From a virus: a DNA stretch of 64,000 nt. The notes under the pieces were generated by a model. That model searched no databases, was not told the DNA's origin, and worked only from the letters and a program-made list of their open reading frames with translations. The stretch is taken from IMG/VR virus record IMGVR_UViG_3300047323_000320, positions 1 to 64,000 of that record; one strand, written 5' to 3'. Both the position numbers and the translations under genes were made by a program. Each line of letters starts with the position of its first letter. Within the stretch, counting starts at the first letter, position 1. Below, one piece after another: positions 7,035 to 14,537 of the stretch.

Positions 7035-7058
7035 ACCGCTACGCCGATTCAAAAACCC

Positions 7059-7694
7059 ATGAACTTCGAACGCCTGCTGACGGGTCTGCCCGTGGAGCCG
7101 CTGGCCGCAAAGCTCGCGGCTAACCCCGACTGGTGGAACGCAATCACGATGCGCCAGGACTTCCTGGGCTCGCCCCACTACGACACGCACACGATTTTCC
7201 TGCGCGGGCCGGCGGGCTTCAGTTTCGAACAGTACTTCGCGGACCCCGGCGCCCACGACTATCACCTGCTGTCGGCCGTCATGGATGAGCTGATGCCCGT
7301 GCTGCGGCCGCTGCTGCTCGCGATCGACTGGCAGGAGCTGGGCCGGATTCTTCTCGTGCGCATGCCCGCTGGCGCCGCGCTCGATGAACACACAGACGAA
7401 GGTCACTACGCCGAAACCTACGCCCGCTTCCATGTGCCGCTGGTAACGAATCCAGGTTGCAGCCTGACGGTCGACCGCGAACGCCAGCACATGGGAGCGG
7501 GCGAGGCATGGTGGTTCGATCACCGCAAGCCCCATAGCGCACACAACTCGGGCGAGACCGATCGGATTCATTTGATCGTGGATGCGGTGTGCGCCCGGTA
7601 TAAGACTGGACGACACGATGGACCTCGCGACACTGGACCTATCGAGCCTCACGCTCGTGGAGAAGCAGGAACTGCTGGACCTGCTGGAGCTTAA
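7059..7694 (+). CDS. Aspartyl/asparaginyl beta-hydroxylase-like 2-oxoglutarate dioxygenase
   Basis: The 211-residue product resembles the Asp/Asn hydroxylase family (cupin-fold Fe(II)/2-oxoglutarate enzymes). Visible features are H111-T-D113 as the HxD metal pair, a following RFHVPLVTNPGCSL strand, GEAWWFDHRKPH with H159 as the likely third metal ligand, and a basic RIHLIVD strand that would bind 2-oxoglutarate. It sits between the terminase subunits and overlaps the large-subunit gene by 77 bp. The start is ATG 7059, after the twin palindromes. The substrate is unknown; a virion or host protein residue is inferred from the family only. Confidence 0.75.
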   Translation: MNFERLLTGLPVEPLAAKLAANPDWWNAITMRQDFLGSPHYDTHTIFLRGPAGFSFEQYFADPGAHDYHLLSAVMDELMPVLRPLLLAIDWQELGRILLVRMPAGAALDEHTDEGHYAETYARFHVPLVTNPGCSLTVDRERQHMGAGEAWWFDHRKPHSAHNSGETDRIHLIVDAVCARYKTGRHDGPRDTGPIEPHARGEAGTAGPAGA

Positions 7695-9063
7695 GCAGCA
7701 GCGCGCCGATCAGAACAAACTCTTCGCCTACGCGCCGTACCCGAAGCAGATGGAGTTCCATGCGGCCGGCGCCTACGAGAACGTAATCGACCGCCTGCTG
7801 ATGGCAGGCAATCAGCAAGGGAAAACCTGGTCGGCCGGCTTCGAAACGGCCATGCACCTGACGGGCGAGTATCCCGACTGGTGGACGGGCAAGCGTTTCG
7901 ATGAGCCCACGGTCGGCTGGGCCGCAGGCGTGACGGGCGAATCGACGCGGGACAACCCGCAGCGGATTCTGCTGGGACGACCTGGCCAGTGGGGCACGGG
8001 CAGCATTCCGGCTGATCGCATCATCGGCATTACGCGCAAGGCGCATGGTGTACCCGATAGCGTGGACAGCGTGAAGGTGCGGCACAAGTCCGGCGGCACG
8101 TCGATCGTATTCTTTAAGGCGTACGAACAGGGGCGGGAAAAGTGGCAGGGCGAGACTTTACATTGGGTCTGGTTTGACGAGGAACCGCCGGAAGAAATCT
8201 ACTCGGAAGGCAAGACGCGGACGCAGGCAGGTGACGGCGGGCGCGGCGGTATCACGTACATCACGTTCACGCCGCTGCTCGGCATGTCCAGTGTCGTGCG
8301 GCGCTTCCTGCTCGACAAGATTCCCGGTACGCACGTCACGAACATGACGATTGACGACGCGCTGCACTACACGCCGGCACAGCGCGCGCAGATCATCGCG
8401 GGCTACCTGCCGCATGAGCGTGAAGCGCGGGCGCGTGGCATTCCGACCATGGGCAGCGGCCGCGTGTACCCGGTGCCCGAGGACACGATCAAGGTGGCGC
8501 CGTTCGCCATTCCGTATCACTGGCCGCGCATCTGCGGCGTCGACTTCGGCTGGGATCACCCGGCGGCCGGCGTATGGCTCGCATGGGACCGCGAGACCGA
8601 CACGCTGTACGTCTACGACTGCTACCGGCAGAAGGAACAGACCTCCATCTATCACGCCGCGATCATCAAGAGCAAAGGCGCATGGATTCCGGTGGCATGG
8701 CCCGTCGACGGTCTGCAGACGCGCGACGGCAAACAGGCCAAGGTCATGTATCAGCGCCACGGCGCGAACATGCTGGAGAAGCACGCGCAGGACAAGGACG
8801 GCGGCACGTCGCTTGAGGCGACGACGCAGGAAATGCTGGAGCGCATGCAGACCGGCCGCTTCAAGGTGTTCTCGCACCTGTCGGACTGGTGGGAAGAGTT
8901 CCGGCTGTATCACCGCAAGGACGGCCTCATTGTCGACATCAACGACGACCTGATGAGCGCGACACGCTACGGCGCCATGATGATCCGCTACGCGGAGACC
9001 ATCACGCCCAAACGCGAGTTCATTCCGTCGTTCGGCTCGCTCGACAATGAAGCGGGGTACTAA
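7618..9063 (+). CDS. Terminase large subunit
   Basis: The 481-residue packaging motor has an ATPase and a nuclease domain. Walker A is AGNQQGKT (residues 63-70), Walker B is HWVWFDEE (D187, E188), and the RNase-H-like nuclease begins with GVDFGWDHPAAG (D309). The start at 7618 (MDLATLDLSS) fits the usual short helical leader before the YPKQMEFHAAG motif. It translocates DNA into the procapsid through the portal and cuts the concatemer. The start is poorly provided with a ribosome site (GGACGACACG) and overlaps the hydroxylase gene. Confidence 0.93.
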   Translation: MDLATLDLSSLTLVEKQELLDLLELKQQRADQNKLFAYAPYPKQMEFHAAGAYENVIDRLLMAGNQQGKTWSAGFETAMHLTGEYPDWWTGKRFDEPTVGWAAGVTGESTRDNPQRILLGRPGQWGTGSIPADRIIGITRKAHGVPDSVDSVKVRHKSGGTSIVFFKAYEQGREKWQGETLHWVWFDEEPPEEIYSEGKTRTQAGDGGRGGITYITFTPLLGMSSVVRRFLLDKIPGTHVTNMTIDDALHYTPAQRAQIIAGYLPHEREARARGIPTMGSGRVYPVPEDTIKVAPFAIPYHWPRICGVDFGWDHPAAGVWLAWDRETDTLYVYDCYRQKEQTSIYHAAIIKSKGAWIPVAWPVDGLQTRDGKQAKVMYQRHGANMLEKHAQDKDGGTSLEATTQEMLERMQTGRFKVFSHLSDWWEEFRLYHRKDGLIVDINDDLMSATRYGAMMIRYAETITPKREFIPSFGSLDNEAGY

Positions 9064-9119
9064 GTATCTGATTTTGCTCCATAACTCGAATGTGAGTTTT
9101 GGGGTGCTGGAGACCAGTC

Positions 9120-9266
9120 ATGAAAAACGATAGACCACACATCCGATGGTCGAAATATTGGGAAGCCTGGGAATGCAAGTTCGCGGGTCTCTCGCGTATC
9201 GGCGACACGCCGCTGAACGCGTTCCACGAATGGAAGCGCGCGGCGCTCGCGGGGAACAAGCGATGA
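9120..9266 (+). CDS. Small hypothetical protein (48 aa)
   Basis: The protein begins MKNDRPHIRWSKYWEAW and ends RAALAGNKR. The start at 9120 follows GGAGACCAGTC and the stop overlaps the next start as ATGA. It is basic and tryptophan-rich. The good ribosome site and coupling support a real gene; function unknown. Confidence 0.6.
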   Translation: MKNDRPHIRWSKYWEAWECKFAGLSRIGDTPLNAFHEWKRAALAGNKR

Positions 9267-9532
9267 AAGTCCAACGCGGTGACATCGTTGAAACGTGGGG
9301 CCCGCACAGCAACGGCCACATGGAACAGAGCGGGTACGTCACGCACGTCTATGGCGAGGGCGACGAACCCGGCGTACTGGTGAACCTGCACGTCATGGTC
9401 GACCTGGGCGCTCCGCTGATCGCAGCGGAAGTGCCCTGCTACCCGACGCGACAGCACGCGGTGGCGGCGCTCGCGGGCGCCTCGATGAGCAACGGCGGGG
9501 CACAGGTGTGCTGGCCACGGGAGACAACATGA
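9263..9532 (+). CDS. Hypothetical protein (89 aa), beta-rich
   Basis: The start at 9263 is ATGA-coupled to the preceding small gene. The protein looks beta-rich (KVQRGDIVETW, GYVTHVYGEGDEPGVLVNLHVMVD) and resembles small barrel proteins. No catalytic motif is seen. It is coupled to the DUF6378-type gene by a 4-bp overlap. Confidence 0.6.
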   Translation: MKVQRGDIVETWGPHSNGHMEQSGYVTHVYGEGDEPGVLVNLHVMVDLGAPLIAAEVPCYPTRQHAVAALAGASMSNGGAQVCWPRETT

Positions 9533-9927
9533 AAGCCGTTCACGGACCTCTGGCAGGACCGCTTGACTGCGTGAACCAGCAGCGCGTGGAAGAAGCGTGG
9601 GCCGCGTACGACCAGGCGCGGCAGACCGGACAGCTTTCGCTGGGGCCTGCGCGACCGAGTGCGCCGGGACTGCTGAACAAAGCGGCCGAACACATGGCCG
9701 AGCGCGCGAAGCAGTACGACAAGCCGGACGGCGAGCGTTCGATGGGCAAGGCGGTGCAGGCGTTCAACGCAATCACCGGCCGCGACCTCACCGAGCCGGA
9801 AGGCTGGCTGTTGCTGCAGGTGCTGAAAGACGTACGGCTGTTCCAGCGTGCCGGCTATCACGCCGACAGCGCTGAAGATTGCATCGCCTACGCGGCCCTG
9901 AAGGCCGAAGCGAAGGCGCGCGAGTAA
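9529..9927 (+). CDS. DUF6378-like phage protein
   Basis: The 132-residue product carries the block AERAKQYDKPDGERSM, GKAVQAFNAITGRDLTEPEG and YHADSAEDCIAYAALKAEA, typical of a conserved family of phage proteins I know as DUF6378, whose role is not established. The N-terminal 40 residues are variable. The start at 9529 overlaps the previous gene. A strong terminator follows 60 bp downstream. Confidence 0.75.
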   Translation: MKAVHGPLAGPLDCVNQQRVEEAWAAYDQARQTGQLSLGPARPSAPGLLNKAAEHMAERAKQYDKPDGERSMGKAVQAFNAITGRDLTEPEGWLLLQVLKDVRLFQRAGYHADSAEDCIAYAALKAEAKARE

Positions 9928-9988
9928 CAGGGGATACGCGATGCGACCGGACTGTGACCGGGCATAAGCAAATCGCGACCCTCATTCA

Positions 9989-10015
9989 GGCCCGCTTCGG
10001 CGGGCCTTTTCTTTT
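9989..10015 (+). terminator. Rho-independent terminator
   Basis: GGCCCGC-TTCG-GCGGGCC followed by TTTTCTTTT is a textbook hairpin between the terminase block and the portal block. Confidence 0.9.
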
Positions 10016-10030
10016 CCACGGGGCGCTCGA

Positions 10031-10315
10031 ATGGACGGTGATCTTTTGAAAGTCGTGGTCACTGCCCTGGGGTCGGGCGGCCTGGTAGCGGCGCTGTTGC
10101 GAGTGATTGGGCCCGCACTGCGGCTCAACCAGGCCAGCAACGACGCAAGCAGTCGTGCGATTGCGCAATGGACCACGCTCTACGACGAGCAGAAGAAGGA
10201 AACCGCAGAGGCGGTCGCTGCGCTCCGCGCCGCAGAAGAGCGCCTGCGCGCTGCCGAAGCACAGCTGGCCCAGGCCCTCGCGCGTATCCGTCAACTCGAA
10301 GAGAAACAGGTCTAG
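10031..10315 (+). CDS. Small membrane-anchored coiled-coil protein
   Basis: The 94-residue protein has a hydrophobic N-terminal segment (VVVTALGSGGLVAALLRVIGPAL, residues about 8-30). A long Ala/Glu coiled coil (AVAALRAAEERLRAAEAQLAQALARIRQLEE) follows. This is the layout of small membrane-tethered phage proteins that sit near portal genes. Function unknown; a holin- or spanin-like role is possible, but a full lysis set exists at 25.8-27.1 kb. Confidence 0.6.
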   Translation: MDGDLLKVVVTALGSGGLVAALLRVIGPALRLNQASNDASSRAIAQWTTLYDEQKKETAEAVAALRAAEERLRAAEAQLAQALARIRQLEEKQV

Positions 10316-10317
10316 CC

Positions 10318-10539
10318 ATGACGAATTACACCCAGCGCGTTCGCGCCGCGATCTACACCATCCTCACGCTTCTGGCGATGTCACTAACGATGACCGGATG
10401 GTACGCGCATGGCCTGGTGAAACAGACCCCTAGCCCCACGCCAATTGCGAGCGGGGCCTATCAGGGCTGCTCCGAACGACTACGCGATACGCGCCCGCTT
10501 TGCGCGAGTTTCAGCGCGCCCTCGCGCAATGGGAGCTGA
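10318..10539 (+). CDS. Small single-pass membrane protein
   Basis: The 73-residue product has one hydrophobic segment (AIYTILTLLAMSLTMTGWYAHGLV, about residues 11-34), then a Pro/Ser-rich part with two cysteines. The layout recalls an Rz1-like or o-spanin-like protein, but there is no lipobox cysteine. It ends 2 bp before the portal start. Function unknown. Confidence 0.5.
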   Translation: MTNYTQRVRAAIYTILTLLAMSLTMTGWYAHGLVKQTPSPTPIASGAYQGCSERLRDTRPLCASFSAPSRNGS

Positions 10540-10541
10540 GT

Positions 10542-12911
10542 ATGTTTGACGTTGAAAACCCGCCAGAACAGGCGCTGGACCCGCTGGACGATCAGACCGA
10601 CCCGATGACGCCAGAAGAGGCCAAGGCCAAGGCGGAACAGGACCGCCTGGACCGTCTGCAGCTGTTTGAGGCGATGCTGTGCCAGCGGCGCATTGAGGCC
10701 GTGCAGGCGCGCGCCGCGTCCGGCATTGAACGCCAGTGGCTCGATGACATCGACAGCTACCAGGGCCGCGACGCGTCGACGCGTCGTGCGGACATTACCG
10801 CCGCAGCGGCCGCCGGCGGCGCCGTGTCGCCGCGCCGTGGATCGCCCAACGAATCGACGCAGGGCAACCGCTCCACCGTGTTCGTGCAGCTCACGCGGCA
10901 AAAGACCAACGCGGCCGCCGCGCGATGCGCCGACATGCTGTATCCGACCGACGACAAGAACTGGGGCATCAAACCGACGCCGGTTCCCCAGCTCTCGGAT
11001 ATGGTGAAGGGCCGCGCCGGCCAGCAGCAGGTTATGGAGAACGGCCAGGGGCTGATGCACCCGGACAACCCCCAGCAGCCGCTCACGTATTCGGACCTCG
11101 CCGCTGAGAAGATGCAGATTGCCGCGCAGAAAGCGAAGGCAATGCAGGACGAGATTGACGACCAGCTCACCGAGTGCCAGTACAGCTATGAAGGCCGCAA
11201 GGTCATTCAGGACGCGGCCATGCTGGGCACGGGCATTCTGAAGGGGCCGAGTGTCGTCAATCGCACCGCGAAGAAGTGGGCGCCGCAAACCGACGTGGAC
11301 CCACGCACGGGCCAGAAAACGACGGTGCAGGTGCTGCAGATGGTGCAACAGATTCGCCCGCGCAGCTACCGCGTGGACCCGTGGAACTTCTTCCCCGACC
11401 CCGCGTGCGGCGAGAACATCCAGGACGGCGCGTATGTGTACGAGCGCGAATACATGCCGGGGCGTGAACTCGCGAGACTGGCCAAGGTTCCCGGCTTCAA
11501 CTCGGCCGCGATCATGGCGTGCCTGCGCGAAGGCCCGCAGACCGTTCGCGCTGAAGAAGGCGGCTACGACCAGCGCCGTGCGGCCGACACGGCCTACGAT
11601 CGCGCAGGCGCCTACGACGATAAGCGCTTCGAGCTGTGGACGTACACGGGCGACGTGGCGCGCGACGACCTGATTGCTGCAGGCGTGGACGTGCCGGACG
11701 ACGCAGAAGGCTGGCTGACGACGCTCTCAGGCGTGTTCGTCATGTGCAACAACCGCGTTATCAAGGCGATGCTTAACCCGCTCGATGCGGGCGATTTTCC
11801 CTACGACGTGTTCGTATGGGAGCGCGTCGCGCTCTCGCCGTTTGGCGTGGGTATCCCGTACCTGATGCGCTACGCACAGCGCACGCTCAACGCAGCGTGG
11901 CGCGCGATGCTGGACAACATGGCACTGTCGTCCGGCCCGCAGATCGTCATGAACAAGCGCGCCGTCACGCCGGCCGATGGCGACTGGAACCTCACCGCGC
12001 GCAAGTTGTGGTGGATGGAGGACGGCGAGGACGTGCAGAAGGCGTTCTGGGTATTCGAGATTCCCTCTCACCAGAGCGAAATCAGCGCGATCATCGACCT
12101 CGCCCAGCGCTTCGCCGACGAAGAAACCAGCCTGCCGCAGATCGCGCAGGGTGAGCAGGGCACCGCGCCGGAAACAGTCGGCGGCATGTCGATCCTGATG
12201 AACAGCGCGAACACGGTGTTGCGTCGCCTGGTCAAGCAGTTCGATGACATGGTGACGCGCCCGCACATCCGCCGGTATTACGACTGGAACATGGCCTACA
12301 ACCCCAAGGAAGAGATCAAGGGCGACTTTGAGATCGACGCGCGGGGCTCGACGGTGCTGATCGTGCGCGACCAGCAACAGCAGGCCGTCATGCAGCTGTT
12401 CCAGATGGCGGACAGTCCGACGTTCGGTATCTACGTGGACCCGGAAAAGCTGTTCCGCAAGGGTCTCGAAATGAATCACCTGACGCCCGACGACGTTATG
12501 CGGACGGAAGCGGAGATTCAGCAGAAGCAGAAGGAGCTGGCGAACCAGAAAGCGCCGGTCGATCCGCGTGTGCAGGCCGCGCAGGTGCAGGCCCAGGCCC
12601 GTGTGCAGGAAGCCAAGATCAGCGTGCAGGGCGAGCAGGCATATATCGCTACCCAGCAACAGATCGCGCGCGACGATCACGCCGCGCAGATGGGCGAGCT
12701 GCAGATGAAGCGCGAGCTGGCGATCCTGGACTACGCGAACAAGAACCAGATGCAGCTCAATCAGGTGAAGGCCGACCTGGCGATGCTGGCGCTGAAGCTG
12801 AACAGCGATCACGCCATGAAAAACGCCGAGCTGCAGACCCGTTCCTCGCAACAGACCGGCCCCGCCGATGCAGCGACCCCCGTTCAATCACCCGATAAGG
12901 CGCTCCAATGA
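10542..12911 (+). CDS. Portal protein
   Basis: The 789-residue protein forms the dodecameric DNA gate of the head. The start at 10542 (MFDVENPPEQAL) follows GGGAGCTGAGT. The podovirus-type portal is recognised from KTNAAAARCADMLYPTDDKNWGIKPTP, RPRSYRVDPWNFFPDPAC, the helical tunnel region around GEQGTAPETVGGMSILMNSAN, and a long Gln-rich C-terminal helix (QVQAQARVQEAKISVQGEQ) like a barrel extension. It lies after the terminase genes and before capsid genes, as expected, and overlaps the next gene as ATGA. Confidence 0.85.
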   Translation: MFDVENPPEQALDPLDDQTDPMTPEEAKAKAEQDRLDRLQLFEAMLCQRRIEAVQARAASGIERQWLDDIDSYQGRDASTRRADITAAAAAGGAVSPRRGSPNESTQGNRSTVFVQLTRQKTNAAAARCADMLYPTDDKNWGIKPTPVPQLSDMVKGRAGQQQVMENGQGLMHPDNPQQPLTYSDLAAEKMQIAAQKAKAMQDEIDDQLTECQYSYEGRKVIQDAAMLGTGILKGPSVVNRTAKKWAPQTDVDPRTGQKTTVQVLQMVQQIRPRSYRVDPWNFFPDPACGENIQDGAYVYEREYMPGRELARLAKVPGFNSAAIMACLREGPQTVRAEEGGYDQRRAADTAYDRAGAYDDKRFELWTYTGDVARDDLIAAGVDVPDDAEGWLTTLSGVFVMCNNRVIKAMLNPLDAGDFPYDVFVWERVALSPFGVGIPYLMRYAQRTLNAAWRAMLDNMALSSGPQIVMNKRAVTPADGDWNLTARKLWWMEDGEDVQKAFWVFEIPSHQSEISAIIDLAQRFADEETSLPQIAQGEQGTAPETVGGMSILMNSANTVLRRLVKQFDDMVTRPHIRRYYDWNMAYNPKEEIKGDFEIDARGSTVLIVRDQQQQAVMQLFQMADSPTFGIYVDPEKLFRKGLEMNHLTPDDVMRTEAEIQQKQKELANQKAPVDPRVQAAQVQAQARVQEAKISVQGEQAYIATQQQIARDDHAAQMGELQMKRELAILDYANKNQMQLNQVKADLAMLALKLNSDHAMKNAELQTRSSQQTGPADAATPVQSPDKALQ

Positions 12912-13279
12912 GCACAAAAAACACCATCGTCGTTCCCCAGGGGATGCCGAACATTCGCATCGTGCAATGGGCGGCGCTCGCTAACGGTGAAGCCGGCGAC
13001 GCGATCGGCGCGGACTTCGCGCCCTGGTCCGATCGTTCCGTGCAGGTGGCGGGCACGTTCGGCGCAAGTGGTTCGGTCCTGTGGGAAGGATCGAATGACG
13101 GCGTGAATTGGGCCACGCTGAACGCGCCGCAAGGCACGGCACTGACCTGGGCCACGACGGCAATCAAGCAGGTGCTGGAAGGCGCGCTGCTGATGCGCCC
13201 GCGCGTCACGGCGGGCGACGGCACCACGTCGCTGATTGTCACGGTGCAGTTGCGACTGCCCACACTTCGCGCAGGCTGA
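12908..13279 (+). CDS. Beta-rich structural hypothetical protein
   Basis: The 123-residue protein is coupled to the portal gene by ATGA. Segments such as DRSVQVAGTFGASGSVLWEGSNDGVNWATL have the look of an immunoglobulin-like or decoration fold found on phage particles. This is an inference from composition and position; no family is recognised with certainty. Confidence 0.6.
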   Translation: MSTKNTIVVPQGMPNIRIVQWAALANGEAGDAIGADFAPWSDRSVQVAGTFGASGSVLWEGSNDGVNWATLNAPQGTALTWATTAIKQVLEGALLMRPRVTAGDGTTSLIVTVQLRLPTLRAG

Positions 13280-13315
13280 AAGCGGTATCGCGTCCACGCG
13301 CTTATAAACGGCTCG

Positions 13316-13336
13316 CTGTTTAGGAGCCCTTAACAA
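13316..13336 (+). promoter_or_regulatory. CTGTTTAGGA/CCCTTAACA element, copy 2
   Basis: CTGTTTAGGAGCCCTTAACA matches the element before the small terminase gene at 19 of 20 bases and also lies 15-20 bp before a start codon (13356). TATAAA occurs just upstream at 13303, so a promoter may overlap. Confidence 0.5.
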
Positions 13337-13355
13337 AACTCAGGAAGGGAAGATC

Positions 13356-14123
13356 ATGAGCGATATTCAAGCGACGCCTGCCGAACAGCCGCAGGACGAG
13401 AACACCGTAGCAGTGAGCGCCGCGCCCGCTGACTCGGGAAACACATCTGCGTCCGCTGCCTCGGAAGGGGCAACGTCTACAACGGCCTCTGCCTCGCCTG
13501 CCAGCGGTTCGACAAGCGAAGCCGCGACGACTAGCGCCGCGCCCACGGAGACCGCGCCCGCAACGGACGCGATCACCCCGGCAGTTTCTGACGCCGACAT
13601 GGCTAACGCAGCTGCGCAGCTGGAGCTGCTGGTCAATCTGTTCACTGGCGTCACGGCCGCACGCGCGGCGCTCTCGCAAGTGGCCTCGCTCGCTAACGCG
13701 ATCGGCGAGCGCACCACGAAGCTCGCGGGCATCAACACCGACATCGCTTCGGCCCAGGCCCAGCTCGACTCCCTGCAATCGCAGGTTGCCGCGAATCAGG
13801 ACAACGCCGCGACGATCGTGGCCGCTGCTGTCTCGATGGCGGGCAGCAAACAGGCCGAAGCCGAGAAGTACGCGGCGGACCTGAAGGCGTCGGCCGTGCA
13901 GGCGAACGCCGCGCTGCGTGAAGCGGCGGTTGCCGAGTGCGACGCCATGCGCGCGTCGGCCGACACGTACGTTGCGGCCGCCCGCGCCCAGGTGCAGCAG
14001 GCAACGACGGAACTGACCGACTTGCACTCGCGCAAGACGATTGCGACGGGCGAACTCAGTGACCTGGAAACCAAGGTTGCCGTGGCGCGCGCGAACCTGC
14101 GCACGATCCTGGGAGATAGCTAA
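13356..14123 (+). CDS. Alanine-rich coiled-coil virion-associated protein
   Basis: The first 75 of 255 residues are a low-complexity Ser/Thr/Ala tail. The remainder is continuous amphipathic helix (ERTTKLAGINTDIASAQAQLDSLQ..., AEAEKYAADLKASAVQANAAL). It starts after AGGAAGGGAAGATC at 13356. Such proteins occur as fibre stalks or scaffold-like proteins in podoviruses; the sequence alone does not decide. It overlaps the next gene by 1 bp at the stop/start. Confidence 0.6.
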   Translation: MSDIQATPAEQPQDENTVAVSAAPADSGNTSASAASEGATSTTASASPASGSTSEAATTSAAPTETAPATDAITPAVSDADMANAAAQLELLVNLFTGVTAARAALSQVASLANAIGERTTKLAGINTDIASAQAQLDSLQSQVAANQDNAATIVAAAVSMAGSKQAEAEKYAADLKASAVQANAALREAAVAECDAMRASADTYVAAARAQVQQATTELTDLHSRKTIATGELSDLETKVAVARANLRTILGDS

Positions 14124-14515
14124 TGACCATCGGCCTCGCAACGGCCGTGCGCAATGCGATGCTGGATGCGATCACCACGCAGGCCGGCGCAAGCGCACTG
14201 CTGCGAATCTACGACGGCACGCGCCCGGCAACCGGCGGCACGGCGACCAACAAGCTCGCTGAGCTGACGTGCAGCGCGACGCTGGGCGCCGCGTCCAGCG
14301 GGGGCGTGCTGACGCTGAACAGCATCACGTCGGCAAGCGCGCTGCTCTCGGGCACCGCGACCTGGTTCCGGCTGGTCAAGTCGGACGGTACGACCGTCAT
14401 CATGGATGGCTCGGTGGGCACATCGGGGTCCGACATCAACCTCAATAGCACGTCTATCAGCTCGGGCGCGACGGTCTCCGTCACGTCCGGTTCGATCACG
14501 GCGGGCAATCCCTGA
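14123..14515 (+). CDS. Beta-rich phage structural protein
   Basis: The 130-residue protein opens MTIGLATAVRNAMLDAI and continues LLRIYDGTRPATGGT, a motif I recognise from conserved phage structural proteins of Burkholderia podophages and relatives. The C-terminus is Ser/Thr/Gly-rich beta (LNSTSISSGATVSVTSGSI). It is probably a surface or decoration protein. Start at 14123 overlaps the previous stop (TAATG). Confidence 0.65.
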   Translation: MTIGLATAVRNAMLDAITTQAGASALLRIYDGTRPATGGTATNKLAELTCSATLGAASSGGVLTLNSITSASALLSGTATWFRLVKSDGTTVIMDGSVGTSGSDINLNSTSISSGATVSVTSGSITAGNP

Positions 14516-14537
14516 CGCTGGCTAACCGGAGACAGGC

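Noticed and set aside
6235-7035. 266-codon minus-strand frame across the small terminase gene
   Set aside because: It is a shadow of the small terminase gene; its apparent repeated NRRAYS words come from the twin palindromes, which read alike on both strands.
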